The notes beneath the pieces were generated by a model, which ran no database searches, was not told the DNA's origin, and was given only the letters and a program-made list of their open reading frames with translations. From CAZJLP01 sp964546955 (GTDB lineage Bacteria; Verrucomicrobiota; Verrucomicrobiia; Opitutales; Opitutaceae), in assembly GCA_964546955.1 (NCBI GenBank), contig CAZJLP010000021.1, forward strand, positions 1-64,000: a stretch of 64,000 bases of DNA. Reading direction: 5' to 3'. Shown piece by piece: positions 1 through 8,703 of this stretch; position 1 is the stretch's first letter, and each line of letters begins with the position of its first letter. The translations under genes and the position numbers were made by a program.

Positions 1-2
1 TC

Positions 3-314
3 TATCAGGACAGCCGGTGGGAGTTCATCGGTGCGCTCCGCACGGGCGGCGCGAATCCCGCCGCGGCGGCCACCGAGCTCATGCGAGAGTTTCCCACGAC
101 GACCGCCGACGACCTCCTGCGCCTCGTCACGGGCGTCTACTTTCTCACGTATCCAAACGGCACCGACGGCGTGACGCCCGCTGCGCTCGCGCTGAAGGCA
201 GCTAACATTCCCCTCGTCACCGCCGCGCAGGTCATGGGCGCATTCTATGCCCCGCTGTGGAACGCCACCAACTACGGTCAGCTGCTCGCCGTCTACAACG
301 GCGATGAGCCGTGA
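3..314 (+). CDS. C-terminal part of an unrecognised protein, cut by the window start
   Basis: The frame is open from the first bases and ends at TGA 312-314, so this is the last 103 codons of a gene whose start lies upstream. The visible protein has an alanine-rich helical stretch, then FPTTTADDLLRLVTGVYFLT and a C-terminal YGQLLAVYNGDEP. No signal, membrane segment or catalytic motif can be seen and I do not recognise the family. The next gene on the same strand follows at once; a GTG at 311 overlaps this stop, so the two may be co-transcribed and translationally coupled. Coding is supported by the open frame and codon composition only. Confidence 0.6.
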   Translation, partial: YQDSRWEFIGALRTGGANPAAAATELMREFPTTTADDLLRLVTGVYFLTYPNGTDGVTPAALALKAANIPLVTAAQVMGAFYAPLWNATNYGQLLAVYNGDEP

Positions 315-364
315 TCGTCGGTCTCCTTTCAGCCCATCCGGGCTCAATTCGAACACTACCCAAC

Positions 365-1678
365 ATGCTAACCCAAACCTCTTCCTCCACCTCGGCCTCG
401 GCGCGCGTCGCGGCCGTGCTCGTCGGCCACGACGATTATTCGCTCTTCGAAGCCGCTTACGGCTGCCAACAAAGCGGTCTCTCCGTAACCGATTGCCTGC
501 CTGAACTCATTCAACACTATCCTGCCCCTCCGGCCACGGTGCAGGATTACGCCACCGTCGGTGCCGAAGTCTGGCAGGCGACCATCACCCCGGCGCTCCT
601 CCAGGCAGCGCTCACGTCGTGCGGTTTCCCCGCCGGCGATATTGCTGCCGCCGTCACCGCGGCCCTCGGTCAGTACTACGATATCTTTACCCGCGATGCC
701 CTCAATGACACCGGTGTCATCCCCTACCCCATGGATATGGTGTGCGCGTCGCCCGACATCATCCCCTCCGGTCTGGTTCAAGTGCCCAATCCGGGCACGT
801 ATTTCACGGGAAACTGGAACCGGGACGTTGGCATTAACGTCACGCAGGGCGCGACGAACTTTATCTACGTCCGGGGTCAGAACCTTTTTAATGCCCCGAA
901 TTCCGGCAACATCTTCCTTTACTACACGCCCGCGTCGCTGCTGCTGAAGCCCTCCATTTGGACGAAAAACCAGATTCCGGTGACGGCTCCGGGGGTTTTA
1001 CCCGCAGCCTACGCCAGCAGTGTGAGCGATACCAACCCGCAGGGACAACAGATCGTGGTCGGCAGCCAGCCCTTTCAATGGGCGCCCTCACCACCGCCAG
1101 TCGGCGATCACTACTGCCTCATCTCCCAAGTGGTAACCGCCGATCACCCCAACGCGATACCCAGTGACGACAGTCTCCAGAACTTCGTACAGTGGGTGCG
1201 CGACAATCCCGCGATCGCGTGGCGCAATGTCTCCCTGGTTCCGCCCCAAATACCACAGCAAACGGTCGGATTCTCCAATCCCGAAGCGCAGGCCGAGGGA
1301 TTTGTCTTTGCCATCGAGGTGTCGGGTCTGCCCATCGGCTCGAACCTGGTTATCTCTGCATCGCCCGGGGCCCCCTTTCCGCCGCAAACGCTGCAGATCA
1401 CTTCAAACCCGCAGACCTTCGGTTTTCCGGCCAACCAAGTGCCGGCTAATTACACTGGTACGGTGACCTGCACCTATTCACCCCCTCCTGGCGGTGCCCC
1501 CGTCCCCGTGGGCGCTCAAATTTCCATCAACTACTTGGCCGTCCCCTCGGAGTCGAACGGGCTGATGAGCTATGGAAGACCAGCGATGAAGTGGCAACTG
1601 AACCGCAAGGCACTCGGGCTCGCCCAGGGCGGCAACCTCGTCTTTCTCGGCAACTTCATCTTCGAAGTAAGCGCCTGA
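365..1678 (+). CDS. hypothetical protein, 437 aa
   Basis: The family is not recognised. The N-terminal third (to about residue 115) is helical with Tyr-rich segments such as YDIFTRDAL. The rest is rich in Pro, Gly, Asn and Val with short beta-like strands, for example NYTGTVTCTYSPPPGG, which suggests beta-sandwich modules. No clear signal peptide is present, although the Ser/Thr-rich start is atypical. I chose ATG 365. A GTG at 311 would add 18 residues and overlap the upstream stop as GTGA; neither start has a good Shine-Dalgarno sequence. It probably forms a unit with the truncated gene before it, possibly paralogous to it. Function is unknown. Confidence 0.6.
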   Translation: MLTQTSSSTSASARVAAVLVGHDDYSLFEAAYGCQQSGLSVTDCLPELIQHYPAPPATVQDYATVGAEVWQATITPALLQAALTSCGFPAGDIAAAVTAALGQYYDIFTRDALNDTGVIPYPMDMVCASPDIIPSGLVQVPNPGTYFTGNWNRDVGINVTQGATNFIYVRGQNLFNAPNSGNIFLYYTPASLLLKPSIWTKNQIPVTAPGVLPAAYASSVSDTNPQGQQIVVGSQPFQWAPSPPPVGDHYCLISQVVTADHPNAIPSDDSLQNFVQWVRDNPAIAWRNVSLVPPQIPQQTVGFSNPEAQAEGFVFAIEVSGLPIGSNLVISASPGAPFPPQTLQITSNPQTFGFPANQVPANYTGTVTCTYSPPPGGAPVPVGAQISINYLAVPSESNGLMSYGRPAMKWQLNRKALGLAQGGNLVFLGNFIFEVSA

Positions 1679-1797
1679 CTCGTTTGAGTTTTTGATCGCC
1701 GGTCTTGTAGCGTGGCGATCCGACGATCGTCATGGTGACGAAGCGCTCTCCAACGGCAAAGCCGAACAAAAAGTAAGACGTCTCTGAAAAACCTGGA

Positions 1798-1888
1798 AGG
1801 TGGAACGCGCTCTCCGAGCGCGTTGTTCGACGTGGTCCGCATCGCGATGTTGTTCCAAACCAACGCACCCGGAGGTCGCGTTCCACCT
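1798..1888. repeat. REPIN-like element, copy A
   Basis: Two hairpin units face each other. The left unit (1798-1824) is AGGTGG followed by AACGCGCTC, TCC, GAGCGCGTT, a perfect 9-bp stem. The right unit (1862-1888), read on the minus strand, is AGGTGG plus AACGC and GCGTT arms. The outer 12 bases AGGTGGAACGCG and CGCGTTCCACCT are exact reverse complements. A flank CTCTGAAAAACC lies at 1782-1793, as in other copies. It sits in the 442-bp gap before yceH; I see nothing convincing in the rest of that gap (1889-2120). Mobility through a RAYT-type transposase is known for REPINs in general; no such gene is in this window. Confidence 0.75.
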
Positions 1889-2120
1889 CAATTCACTCCC
1901 TCCAAGCACAGCCCCGTCCCCGATCGATGGGAGGATCCATTCCACTGCCAGGAGGGCCTAACAAAGCGTGATTTTATCAATCCATCGTTTGGATACGCCG
2001 GCCTGGCACGCTTACGACTAACGGTCCATCCTGCTTTGGCACTACGGGATACCTCCTCTTTCAGCCATGAGGCAGTCGACGCAGCTTTGACAGGATGGGG
2101 CGAATGGATCCTCTTCACTC

Positions 2121-2795
2121 ATGGATATCGTCGTGTCTCCGCTCTCCGCGGCTGAAGTTCGTGTGCTGGGCTCGCTGGTCGAAAAGGCCGTTACGACGCC
2201 GGACTACTATCCGCTTACGCTCGCGGCGCTCACCAACGCGTGCAACCAGCTCACGAATCGCGATCCCGTTGTTGCCTTTACCGAGTCAGATGTGGTGCGG
2301 GCGCTCGATGCGCTGCGGGAGAAAAATCTGGCGAGCCTCTTTCATGGCGCCGACAGCCGTGTACCGAAGTACAAACACAAGCTCACAGACGAGTTCTTGC
2401 TGACACCGGCCGAGGTCGGAGTGCTTTGTGTGCTGATGCTGCGCGGACCGCAAACAATCGGTGAACTTCGCACGCGCACGGAGCGGCTCTATCCGTTCGG
2501 AAATCTGGCGGAAGTCGAAGAAACGCTACGCGCGCTGGCCGAACACACGCCGCAGCCGCTGGTCGCTAAACTTCCGCGCCAGCCCGGCACCAAGGAATCG
2601 CGCTATGCGCAACTTCTATCCGGCCAACCTGAGACCGGTCCGGCTGAGCGCACTTTGCCGGCCGAGCCTGCGACCCTCGCCGTCCGGGCGGAAAACGAAC
2701 GCTTGGCCAAGCTCGAAACCGATCACGCCGCCCTGCGCACCGAGCTCGAGGAGTTGAAGCGCCAGTTCGGAGAATTTCGGAAGCAGTTCGAATAA
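2121..2795 (+). CDS. yceH: YceH family (UPF0502/DUF480) protein
   Basis: 224 aa. The N-terminal region LSAAEVRVLGSLVEKAVTTP followed by YYPLTLAALTNACNQLTNRDPV is the hallmark of the DUF480/YceH family. It continues with the conserved KYKHKL and the second winged-helix segment AEVGVLCVLMLRGPQTIGELR. The last 35 residues form a charged coiled coil (ENERLAKLETDHAALRTELE), which is common in this family. The fold is two tandem winged helices; a DNA-related role is possible but the biochemical function is not established. Length matches the family. ATG 2121 places the motif at the expected N-terminus. It stands alone on this strand. Confidence 0.93.
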   Translation: MDIVVSPLSAAEVRVLGSLVEKAVTTPDYYPLTLAALTNACNQLTNRDPVVAFTESDVVRALDALREKNLASLFHGADSRVPKYKHKLTDEFLLTPAEVGVLCVLMLRGPQTIGELRTRTERLYPFGNLAEVEETLRALAEHTPQPLVAKLPRQPGTKESRYAQLLSGQPETGPAERTLPAEPATLAVRAENERLAKLETDHAALRTELEELKRQFGEFRKQFE

Positions 2796-2828
2796 GTCAA
2801 AGGCACAGCACTCCTACCCGCCGTACTA

Positions 2829-3023
2829 CTAGCGGTCTTTTCGCCCGACGAAGAAGAGGAAGTAGACGCCCAGGGCAGCCAACAGCACGAGCCACCAAAA
2901 ATAACGCAATTCCCGGGCGGCCAATTCCACAAAGGCAAGGACGCGGGGAAAGAGGAGACAGATCACCGCGACAACGGCGATTCCGCCCAAAATCGTGAGC
3001 GTACGGTAACCTCGTGGGGTCAT
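2829..3023 (-). CDS. small two-helix membrane protein, 64 aa
   Basis: Two hydrophobic segments, residues about 9-31 (TILGGIAVVAVICLLFPRVL) and 40-58 (YFWWLVLLAALGVYFLFF), end in a basic GRKDR tail. Its ATG (3023-3021) overlaps the TGA of the upstream SPFH gene as ATGA, which implies translational coupling and supports it being a real gene rather than a chance frame. It may be an accessory membrane partner of the SPFH protein (inference). The family is not recognised. Confidence 0.65.
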   Translation of the reverse strand: MTPRGYRTLTILGGIAVVAVICLLFPRVLAFVELAARELRYFWWLVLLAALGVYFLFFVGRKDR

Positions 3024-3856
3024 CGGCGAGGAGCAGGCGGTGCGGGGGGTGTGCCGCCGGGCAACGTTCCAAGCGGGAGAATGAAATTGGCTCCGGTACT
3101 CTCCCCTGCCCCGCCGCCGATCACGAGTGGCGCTTTACCGTCCCATTTCTCAACGATCTGGAGCTGAATCAGGCCGGGCGTGTCACGCAGAGCTTCGCCG
3201 CGAATGCGGATGGCCTCGGCTTCGCCCTTCGCCCGGATGATCGCCGTGTCGGCTTCGATCTGGGCTTTCTGCTGGGTAAACCGCGCCTTGGCCGCCTCCT
3301 GCTCCTGAACCATCTTCGCTTCGATCGCGACTTCGAGTTCGCGCGACAGGGTGATGTTCTCGATCACGAGGTCTTCGAGGATCAACATATCGCCAATCTT
3401 TTTGCGCGCCGAGCCAAGTGCCGCCGTCTTGATCCCTTCCCGTTGTTTCACGATCTGCTCCGCGCTTTGCTGCGCGGTGACTTCCTTCAATGCTTCCTGC
3501 ACTCGGGGAGCAATGAGGCTGTCGATCGGATCGCCTGAGTATTCCTGAAAAACGCGAACCACGGACGCCTCGGGAATGCGATAAAGAACCCGCAGCCGGG
3601 CATTCACCTGCTGAAGATCTGAGGAGTAGCACTCCGCTTCGAGCATGTGCGTTTGTTGCCGGACCAACACGGGCACGAGATGCGAGATAAATGGCTTCTT
3701 CGTTCCAAACCCCTCCGGTTTAAACTCGTGGCTCACTTTTCCAAGGGTGACCAGAACGCCACGATAACCGGGGTCGACGACGTAAGTAGCCTGCGACAGG
3801 GCCACGATCACTACGACAATGAGAATGGCGACGCCAATGAGCTTCGAAGGGTTCAT
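3020..3856 (-). CDS. SPFH/prohibitin-family membrane protein
   Basis: 278 aa. One N-terminal membrane helix (KLIGVAILIVVVIVALSQ) is followed by the SPFH/Band 7 domain. Typical segments are YVVDPGYRGVLVTLGKVS, the ARLRVLYRIPE strand and the APRVQEALKEVTAQQSAEQI helix. After it comes a long Ala/Glu/Lys coiled coil (EAKMVQEQEAAKARFTQQK, AKGEAEAIRIRGEAL), the usual prohibitin oligomerisation region. A Pro-rich tail ends the protein. Proteins of this type form ring-like membrane scaffolds and often regulate membrane proteases. It is translationally coupled to a small membrane protein downstream. HflC-like naming is possible, but no hflK partner is visible. Confidence 0.9.
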   Translation of the reverse strand: MNPSKLIGVAILIVVVIVALSQATYVVDPGYRGVLVTLGKVSHEFKPEGFGTKKPFISHLVPVLVRQQTHMLEAECYSSDLQQVNARLRVLYRIPEASVVRVFQEYSGDPIDSLIAPRVQEALKEVTAQQSAEQIVKQREGIKTAALGSARKKIGDMLILEDLVIENITLSRELEVAIEAKMVQEQEAAKARFTQQKAQIEADTAIIRAKGEAEAIRIRGEALRDTPGLIQLQIVEKWDGKAPLVIGGGAGESTGANFILPLGTLPGGTPPAPPAPRR

Positions 3857-3940
3857 GGAGACACCATTCCGGCTTAAGAACTTAGCCGCAAGCGCTAAGC
3901 CTCCACGAGAGGCCTGCGGGGCTCGTTTTCAACGACTCCG

Positions 3941-3974
3941 ACGGGAAGGAGGGCGCCCTCAGGGTCCTGCCCGT
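3941..3974. repeat. intergenic nested inverted repeat
   Basis: A 12-bp perfect palindrome GAGGGCGCCCTC (3949-3960) lies inside an outer ACGGG (3941-3945) and CCCGT (3970-3974) pair, in the 224-bp gap between the GH3 gene and the SPFH gene. No T-run follows, so it is not a classical intrinsic terminator. It may be a degenerate relative of the REP-like units elsewhere in the window, but it lacks the GGTGG head. Confidence 0.35.
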
Positions 3975-4080
3975 TCGCCGCGATGCCGAGACGCCTCGTC
4001 GCGCGCTTTCCGACCTTTCCTTAACCTGAGCCGTTTAGCGTTGGCCGAGCCACGCAACGCTCCAGCATTGGTGGCCCAAG

Positions 4081-6534
4081 TTACGGGGCAGTACCCGTGA
4101 TCGTAAACGTGCCCTCAAGCGCCGTCTTCTCCGACGACGGGCCGACCATGACCGTAAACTTCCCCGCTTCGACCGTCCAACGCTGCATGCGATCGTACAG
4201 CTCCAGATGTTCGGATGTGAGAGTAAACCTCACCGTCTTGGTTTCACCGGGCAAAAGGTTCACCCGGCGAAAACCGCGCAACAGTTTATCGAAGCCAACG
4301 ACGCTCGCGAGTTCGTCGCGCACGTATAATTGCACCACCTCGTCCCCTACTCGCGCTCCGGTGTTAGTCACATCGACCGCGACCTCGATCTTGCCGGTCG
4401 GCCCCTGTTGTTCAGGCGTGATCCGAAGATTCGCATAGCTGAACGTCGTATAACTCAGCCCGTACCCGAAGGGAAACAGCACGCCGTTTCCCTGACCCGC
4501 ATCTGGAGCGCTGGATCCAAAGTGCGACGGAAAACACACGGGCAAGAAGCCGATGCCACGGGGCACCGTGATCGGCAAACGCCCCGCCGGATTGTAGTCG
4601 CCAAATAGCACGTCGGCGATCGCGTCGCCCCCTGCTTCGCCCGGGAACCAGGCCTCGACGATGGCTGGTACGTTCTTCGCCGCCCAGTTGATGCTCAACG
4701 GTCGTCCGTTGCTCAGCACGAGCACCACCGGCACACCCGTGGCCTTGAGCGCACGCACGAGTGCGTCTTGGTCTCCCGGTAGATCGAGACTCGCGCGACC
4801 GCGCGACTCTTTACAGATGTCGTCGTTCTCCCCCACGACAAGGATCACCACCTCGGCGCCCTTGGCTGCCGCAACGGTGGCCGCGATCTCATCGGTTACT
4901 TTCGCGGACGGCGGTTCCTTCACCGCGTCGCTTTCCGGAAAGTTGCTGTCGACCACCGGGCAGCCGCGCAACGCGCGGACTTCGCAGCTCGCGCCGAGTT
5001 TTTTGCGAACGCCATTCAACACGGTCACGTAGTCGATCCGCTGGGAACCGTAGCGGTTGCGCCAGGCCTCGCCGTCGTTCGCCAGCGGACCCGCCACGAG
5101 CACGGTGCGCAGGTCCTTGCGGAGCGGGAGCAGATTTTTTTCGTTCTTCAGCAGGATGATCGATTCGTGGGCCGCGCGGAGCGCCACCGCGTTATGCTCG
5201 GATCCGTGCACTACCCGATCCGCCTTGGCTGGGTCGGACTGATACGGCTCCTCAAAGAGCCCCAGCCAGAACTTCACCCGCAGAATATCTCGAACGCGGG
5301 CGTCGATGATCGCGGCGGGAAGCTTCCCTTCCTTCGCCAGCTGGCGCAACGGTGTCAGATAAACTTCGGGCGGCGTAAAGCTCGTGCGAACGTTGAGCCC
5401 GGCCAGCACCGACTGCTGGACGGCTTCTAGGTGGTCGGCTGCGACCCGATGTTTAGTGGCGAGTTGTTCCACCGCCCCGCTATCCGAAACGACATAGCCT
5501 TTGAATCCATATTCCCGCCGCAGAATATCGGTCAAAAACTGTGAACTGCTTTGCACTGGGACCCCATCGTAATCGTTGAACGAACTCATCACCCCGAGGG
5601 CCCCGGCCTCCCGAATTGCCCGGCGGAAAGGGGTCAAATACAGGGTCTGCACGTCGCGCCATGAAAGCTGGGGATCGTTCCGTCCAAGTGGACTGTCCCG
5701 CGCTCCACGATCACTGCTATAAAGCACAAAATGTTTCAGCGTGGCGACGACACGCTGCTCCTGAATGCCACGGACCTGGGCCACGCCCAGTTCTCCGACG
5801 AGAAACGGATCCTCCCCAAAACAATCCGGGGTACGGCCCCAGCGAGGATCCCGCGCCAGGTCCAAGGTTGGCGAATACACGTTCGTGTAGCCGAGCGCCC
5901 GGGCCTCGCGCCCGATCACGGCGCCGATCTCGTGCACGAGATCAGTGTTCCACGTACTGCCGAGGGCGATAGGCGCCGGGAAACTCGTCGTCTTCACGTG
6001 CGCCAGCCCGCGGGTGGCCTCGTTGGTGAAATCGACCGGAATGCCCAGCCGGGTTTTTTCGACAAAGAAGCGCTGTACCTCGTTGCGCGCGCGCACATGC
6101 TGCGCCAGCGGCCACGCATACTGCGGCGGCGGCACATTCGCCCGGATCACGCCGTTGCTATGCTCGTCAATGTTGCCGATGCCATCCTTCCAACTCGCAG
6201 TCAGCCACTTCTCGTTCGGCAGCTCGTCGGTCAGCACCCGCGGGTAACCATACAACGTCGCCAGCTGGGCCGTCTTTTCCTCCACCGTCATTCGCTTCAA
6301 CAGATCGGTGATCCGAGCTTCCACTTCCACCGCCGGGTTTTCATATGGATCCTTGACGCCGTTTTTATTGAGATCGATCCAACCCTGCCGGTAGAGATCG
6401 GCCGCTTTTTCCTCGGTGATAAAGCGCCCACTCTCCGCTCGAACGAGAGGGGCGGCTAGGCTGCCCGCGCCGAGCGCGAGCATCGCCACCCAGGACCACT
6501 GACATTGCTTCCACTTCGATATCGTTCGTTTCAT
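4081..6534 (-). CDS. exported glycoside hydrolase family 3 beta-glucosidase-type enzyme
   Basis: 817 aa, with an N-terminal signal peptide ending near LVRAES. The GH3 (alpha/beta)8 domain includes the substrate-loop motif TLDLARDPRWGRTPDCFGEDP and ATLKHFVLYSS. The nucleophile motif GYVVSDSGAVEQL is near residue 350, with the Asp of VSDSG as the predicted nucleophile. A second alpha/beta domain (AEVVILVVGENDD, VLVLSNGRPLSINW, AIVEAWFPGEAGG) and a C-terminal FnIII-like domain (EVAVDVTNTGARVGDEVVQL) follow. This three-domain order is that of BglX-type beta-glucosidases and related xylosidases. It probably hydrolyses plant oligosaccharides in the periplasm; exact specificity cannot be read from sequence. 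The exported thioredoxin-fold gene lies just upstream on the same strand. Confidence 0.93.
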   Translation of the reverse strand: MKRTISKWKQCQWSWVAMLALGAGSLAAPLVRAESGRFITEEKAADLYRQGWIDLNKNGVKDPYENPAVEVEARITDLLKRMTVEEKTAQLATLYGYPRVLTDELPNEKWLTASWKDGIGNIDEHSNGVIRANVPPPQYAWPLAQHVRARNEVQRFFVEKTRLGIPVDFTNEATRGLAHVKTTSFPAPIALGSTWNTDLVHEIGAVIGREARALGYTNVYSPTLDLARDPRWGRTPDCFGEDPFLVGELGVAQVRGIQEQRVVATLKHFVLYSSDRGARDSPLGRNDPQLSWRDVQTLYLTPFRRAIREAGALGVMSSFNDYDGVPVQSSSQFLTDILRREYGFKGYVVSDSGAVEQLATKHRVAADHLEAVQQSVLAGLNVRTSFTPPEVYLTPLRQLAKEGKLPAAIIDARVRDILRVKFWLGLFEEPYQSDPAKADRVVHGSEHNAVALRAAHESIILLKNEKNLLPLRKDLRTVLVAGPLANDGEAWRNRYGSQRIDYVTVLNGVRKKLGASCEVRALRGCPVVDSNFPESDAVKEPPSAKVTDEIAATVAAAKGAEVVILVVGENDDICKESRGRASLDLPGDQDALVRALKATGVPVVLVLSNGRPLSINWAAKNVPAIVEAWFPGEAGGDAIADVLFGDYNPAGRLPITVPRGIGFLPVCFPSHFGSSAPDAGQGNGVLFPFGYGLSYTTFSYANLRITPEQQGPTGKIEVAVDVTNTGARVGDEVVQLYVRDELASVVGFDKLLRGFRRVNLLPGETKTVRFTLTSEHLELYDRMQRWTVEAGKFTVMVGPSSEKTALEGTFTITGTAP

Positions 6535-6635
6535 AGCATGAGGCTGGAAAAATACTTAAGGCTTTGCTTTCTCGGCCTCCTTGGAGAGGCCCGAAAACGT
6601 TAACGGTTCGAAACTGCTGCCGTCAGTACCGGCGA

Positions 6636-7931
6636 TTACGGCGCCGCGTTCATCGGCAGCAACCGTATCCCCGGTTTTTCCACGGGTGCGGGGGCGGTCT
6701 TCTGCGCGAGGCGCACCGGCATCGGATATTGATCTAGCCACTTCTTGAACTCCGACGCACCCGCCCCGCCCGACCTTGTGGCCGCTTCCGCCAGACTCGT
6801 GCGAACCTCGACATCAGCTGTAAAATCAAGCGCGCGCCCGGCCAGTCGCTTCGCGGCCTCTATATGATTGGTAGCGAGCAGGGCCTCGACTGCCGCCAAC
6901 GTGGGCTCGGTGATCCGCTGTTTCATGACGGCCGGATCAATCGGATGGTGGTGGCCATGAGCTTCATGCGCGTGGCCCTCCAGCGGTGAGCACCGCGGAT
7001 AAGTGCTACTGACCAGGCTCTCCACGTCCACCACGGCGACGGCCTCTGCATAGTGGCGCGCCGCCACCAGCGGTTTAAATACCGAGGTAAACATCGTCTC
7101 CCGGAGAGGATCTGCGGCGGGGAGTTTTAAATAGACCGCGACATTGCGCTCGGGCTCCTTCAGCGCCTCGTTCATCGCGAACAGCGCGACCATGCCTTCG
7201 GAGGGCTTGGTGCCTATAGTCTTTTCCAAGGAATCGCGACGCGTCTTAAGTGAATCAACAACCGCGGGCATGGGCACGGATTTGCTCAATGCCATCAGGC
7301 GGTCCAATACCTGCTTCAGGGCACGCAAGTCAGCGGGCCGGGACGAGGCGGCGAGCTGATCTAGGCAGGCATTGTATTCGGCCACGGCATCGGCAAACCG
7401 CGCCCGTTTGACATAAGCGCCGGCCAGCGCGAGGTGGGCTTCGACACCGGCATTCGGTGCTCCGGCCTTCTCCATCAATCCGGAAAGATCGGAGGGGCTG
7501 CGGCCGGTCGATGCGGAGCGCAGCCACTGCGCGGTTTCGTTGAGACTCATCAGGCCTGCGATCCGATCCACTTCCGAGCCATCCGGACGCGCCACCAACA
7601 TGAGCGGCACTTTCGTCACGGCGTATTTGGCTTTGAGCACCTCGTCCGTCTCGAACTCCACGCGCACCAACACAAAAGCATCGTTGACGAGGGTTTTCAC
7701 GGCCGGGGCGGTCAGGACCATGTCATCGATCAGCTTCGATTCCATCGAATTGTAGCTGAAGAACTCGAGCAGGATCAACTTCTTCTCCGCCGTCGCCCGC
7801 GCACTGGCATCGGCCAGTGCAGTCGGCAGAGCGACGGATGTCACGGGAGATGACTGCGCGGACAGCCGCACAGCTAGCCCGAAGATCGGAAGCATCAGAA
7901 GGCAAAGACGTGTCAGGGTTCGAGTCATCAT
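6636..7931 (-). CDS. exported thioredoxin-fold/TPR-like protein lacking CxxC
   Basis: 431 aa from ATG 7931; the frame is open to 8045 but the signal peptide MMTRTLTRLCLLMLPIFGLA fits this start. Residues about 35-135 look like a thioredoxin fold (KKLILLEFFSYNSMESKL, LVRVEFETDEVLKAKYAV, the cis-Pro region VTKVPLMLVARPDGSEVDR). The active-site CxxC position holds SYNS, so a redox role is unlikely. The remainder is helical and TPR-like (AHLALAGAYVKRARFADAV) and contains a His cluster HAHEAHGHHH near residue 320, which could bind metal. It lies about 100 bp upstream of the GH3 gene on the same strand and could share its transcript. Function unknown. Confidence 0.7.
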   Translation of the reverse strand: MMTRTLTRLCLLMLPIFGLAVRLSAQSSPVTSVALPTALADASARATAEKKLILLEFFSYNSMESKLIDDMVLTAPAVKTLVNDAFVLVRVEFETDEVLKAKYAVTKVPLMLVARPDGSEVDRIAGLMSLNETAQWLRSASTGRSPSDLSGLMEKAGAPNAGVEAHLALAGAYVKRARFADAVAEYNACLDQLAASSRPADLRALKQVLDRLMALSKSVPMPAVVDSLKTRRDSLEKTIGTKPSEGMVALFAMNEALKEPERNVAVYLKLPAADPLRETMFTSVFKPLVAARHYAEAVAVVDVESLVSSTYPRCSPLEGHAHEAHGHHHPIDPAVMKQRITEPTLAAVEALLATNHIEAAKRLAGRALDFTADVEVRTSLAEAATRSGGAGASEFKKWLDQYPMPVRLAQKTAPAPVEKPGIRLLPMNAAP

Positions 7932-8126
7932 TGCGAGCAAGGACAAGGGGTTGGTTGTAAAAATGGTATCACGGAAATATTTGTCTGACGGTAAAAACGA
8001 CGTAGTAGGGCTACCTCCGAATGCCCAACAAAAACGGTCGCGCATGAAGTCCTGGGCAGTGTTTTCAAGAGTTGAGACGGGCCATTTTAACTGCCAGCAA
8101 TGTAGCGACCAAATCCTCTTCCCCGA

Positions 8127-8684
8127 TTAGCAGGGCTCAAATAATCGAAATGAGCCATCGTCGCACTTCAAACGAAAATTAGACTCAGTTATATATTTTT
8201 TAATAGTGTTCATCTCTAATCCCGCAGGGACATCACATGTTTCGATGCCTATAAAACTCGCCCTGGTGACGACTTTAAATGGAACCTTATCATAATCATC
8301 GAATTCTTCTGCGCTAACATCCGTAAAACCCGTCCACATCAGCTCGAAATCGGTATTTCCAATTAAATCACAATCGATCTCAACATCGTCAATGGCCTCA
8401 TGAGAATATACCATCAGGTTACCTCGCGGATTATTTAGCTTTTCACTATATGCCTCCGCCCAAGTTATTTTTTTATCAATTATATCAGTCCACTTACGAA
8501 CTGCCCCCACCGGATACACAAGGTATTGCGAATAAGCATACGGGGTCACTTGTTTTCCATTCAGCATCCCGCGCGCATGGATATCTAAGTGCCATGCAAA
8601 ATGTTCTGGACGCAATACTGCTTTCAAAACCGCTTTTTCGACTTCGAACTTATAGTCGCCAATAAACATACCAACATCTCTCAT
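8127..8684 (-). CDS. putative immunity protein for the adjacent RHS toxin
   Basis: 185 aa, not a family I recognise. It starts 19 bp after the stop of the RHS toxin gene on the same strand, the classic place for a cognate immunity gene. Its DNA is clearly AT-richer than the neighbouring genes and is acidic in its protein (AEEFDDYDKVP), both common in immunity genes exchanged with toxin tips. No signal peptide or membrane helix is seen, so it should act in the cytoplasm, where a nuclease toxin would need to be neutralised (inference). ATG 8684 is used; an internal ATG at 8669 is possible and neither has a strong Shine-Dalgarno sequence. Confidence 0.7.
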   Translation of the reverse strand: MRDVGMFIGDYKFEVEKAVLKAVLRPEHFAWHLDIHARGMLNGKQVTPYAYSQYLVYPVGAVRKWTDIIDKKITWAEAYSEKLNNPRGNLMVYSHEAIDDVEIDCDLIGNTDFELMWTGFTDVSAEEFDDYDKVPFKVVTRASFIGIETCDVPAGLEMNTIKKYITESNFRLKCDDGSFRLFEPC

Positions 8685-8703
8685 AGCATTCTAGTATTAA
8701 ACG

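Noticed and set aside
1656..1886. Minus-strand frame with FGFAVGERFVTMTIVGSPRYK
   Set aside because: It looks faintly coding, but it crosses the 3' end of a supported plus-strand gene and the REPIN, and I cannot tie it to any family.
6560..6600. Hairpin GGCCTC/GAGGCC between the thioredoxin-fold gene and GH3 as a terminator
   Set aside because: Only six base pairs and no T-run on the transcribed strand, so it is not supported as an intrinsic terminator.
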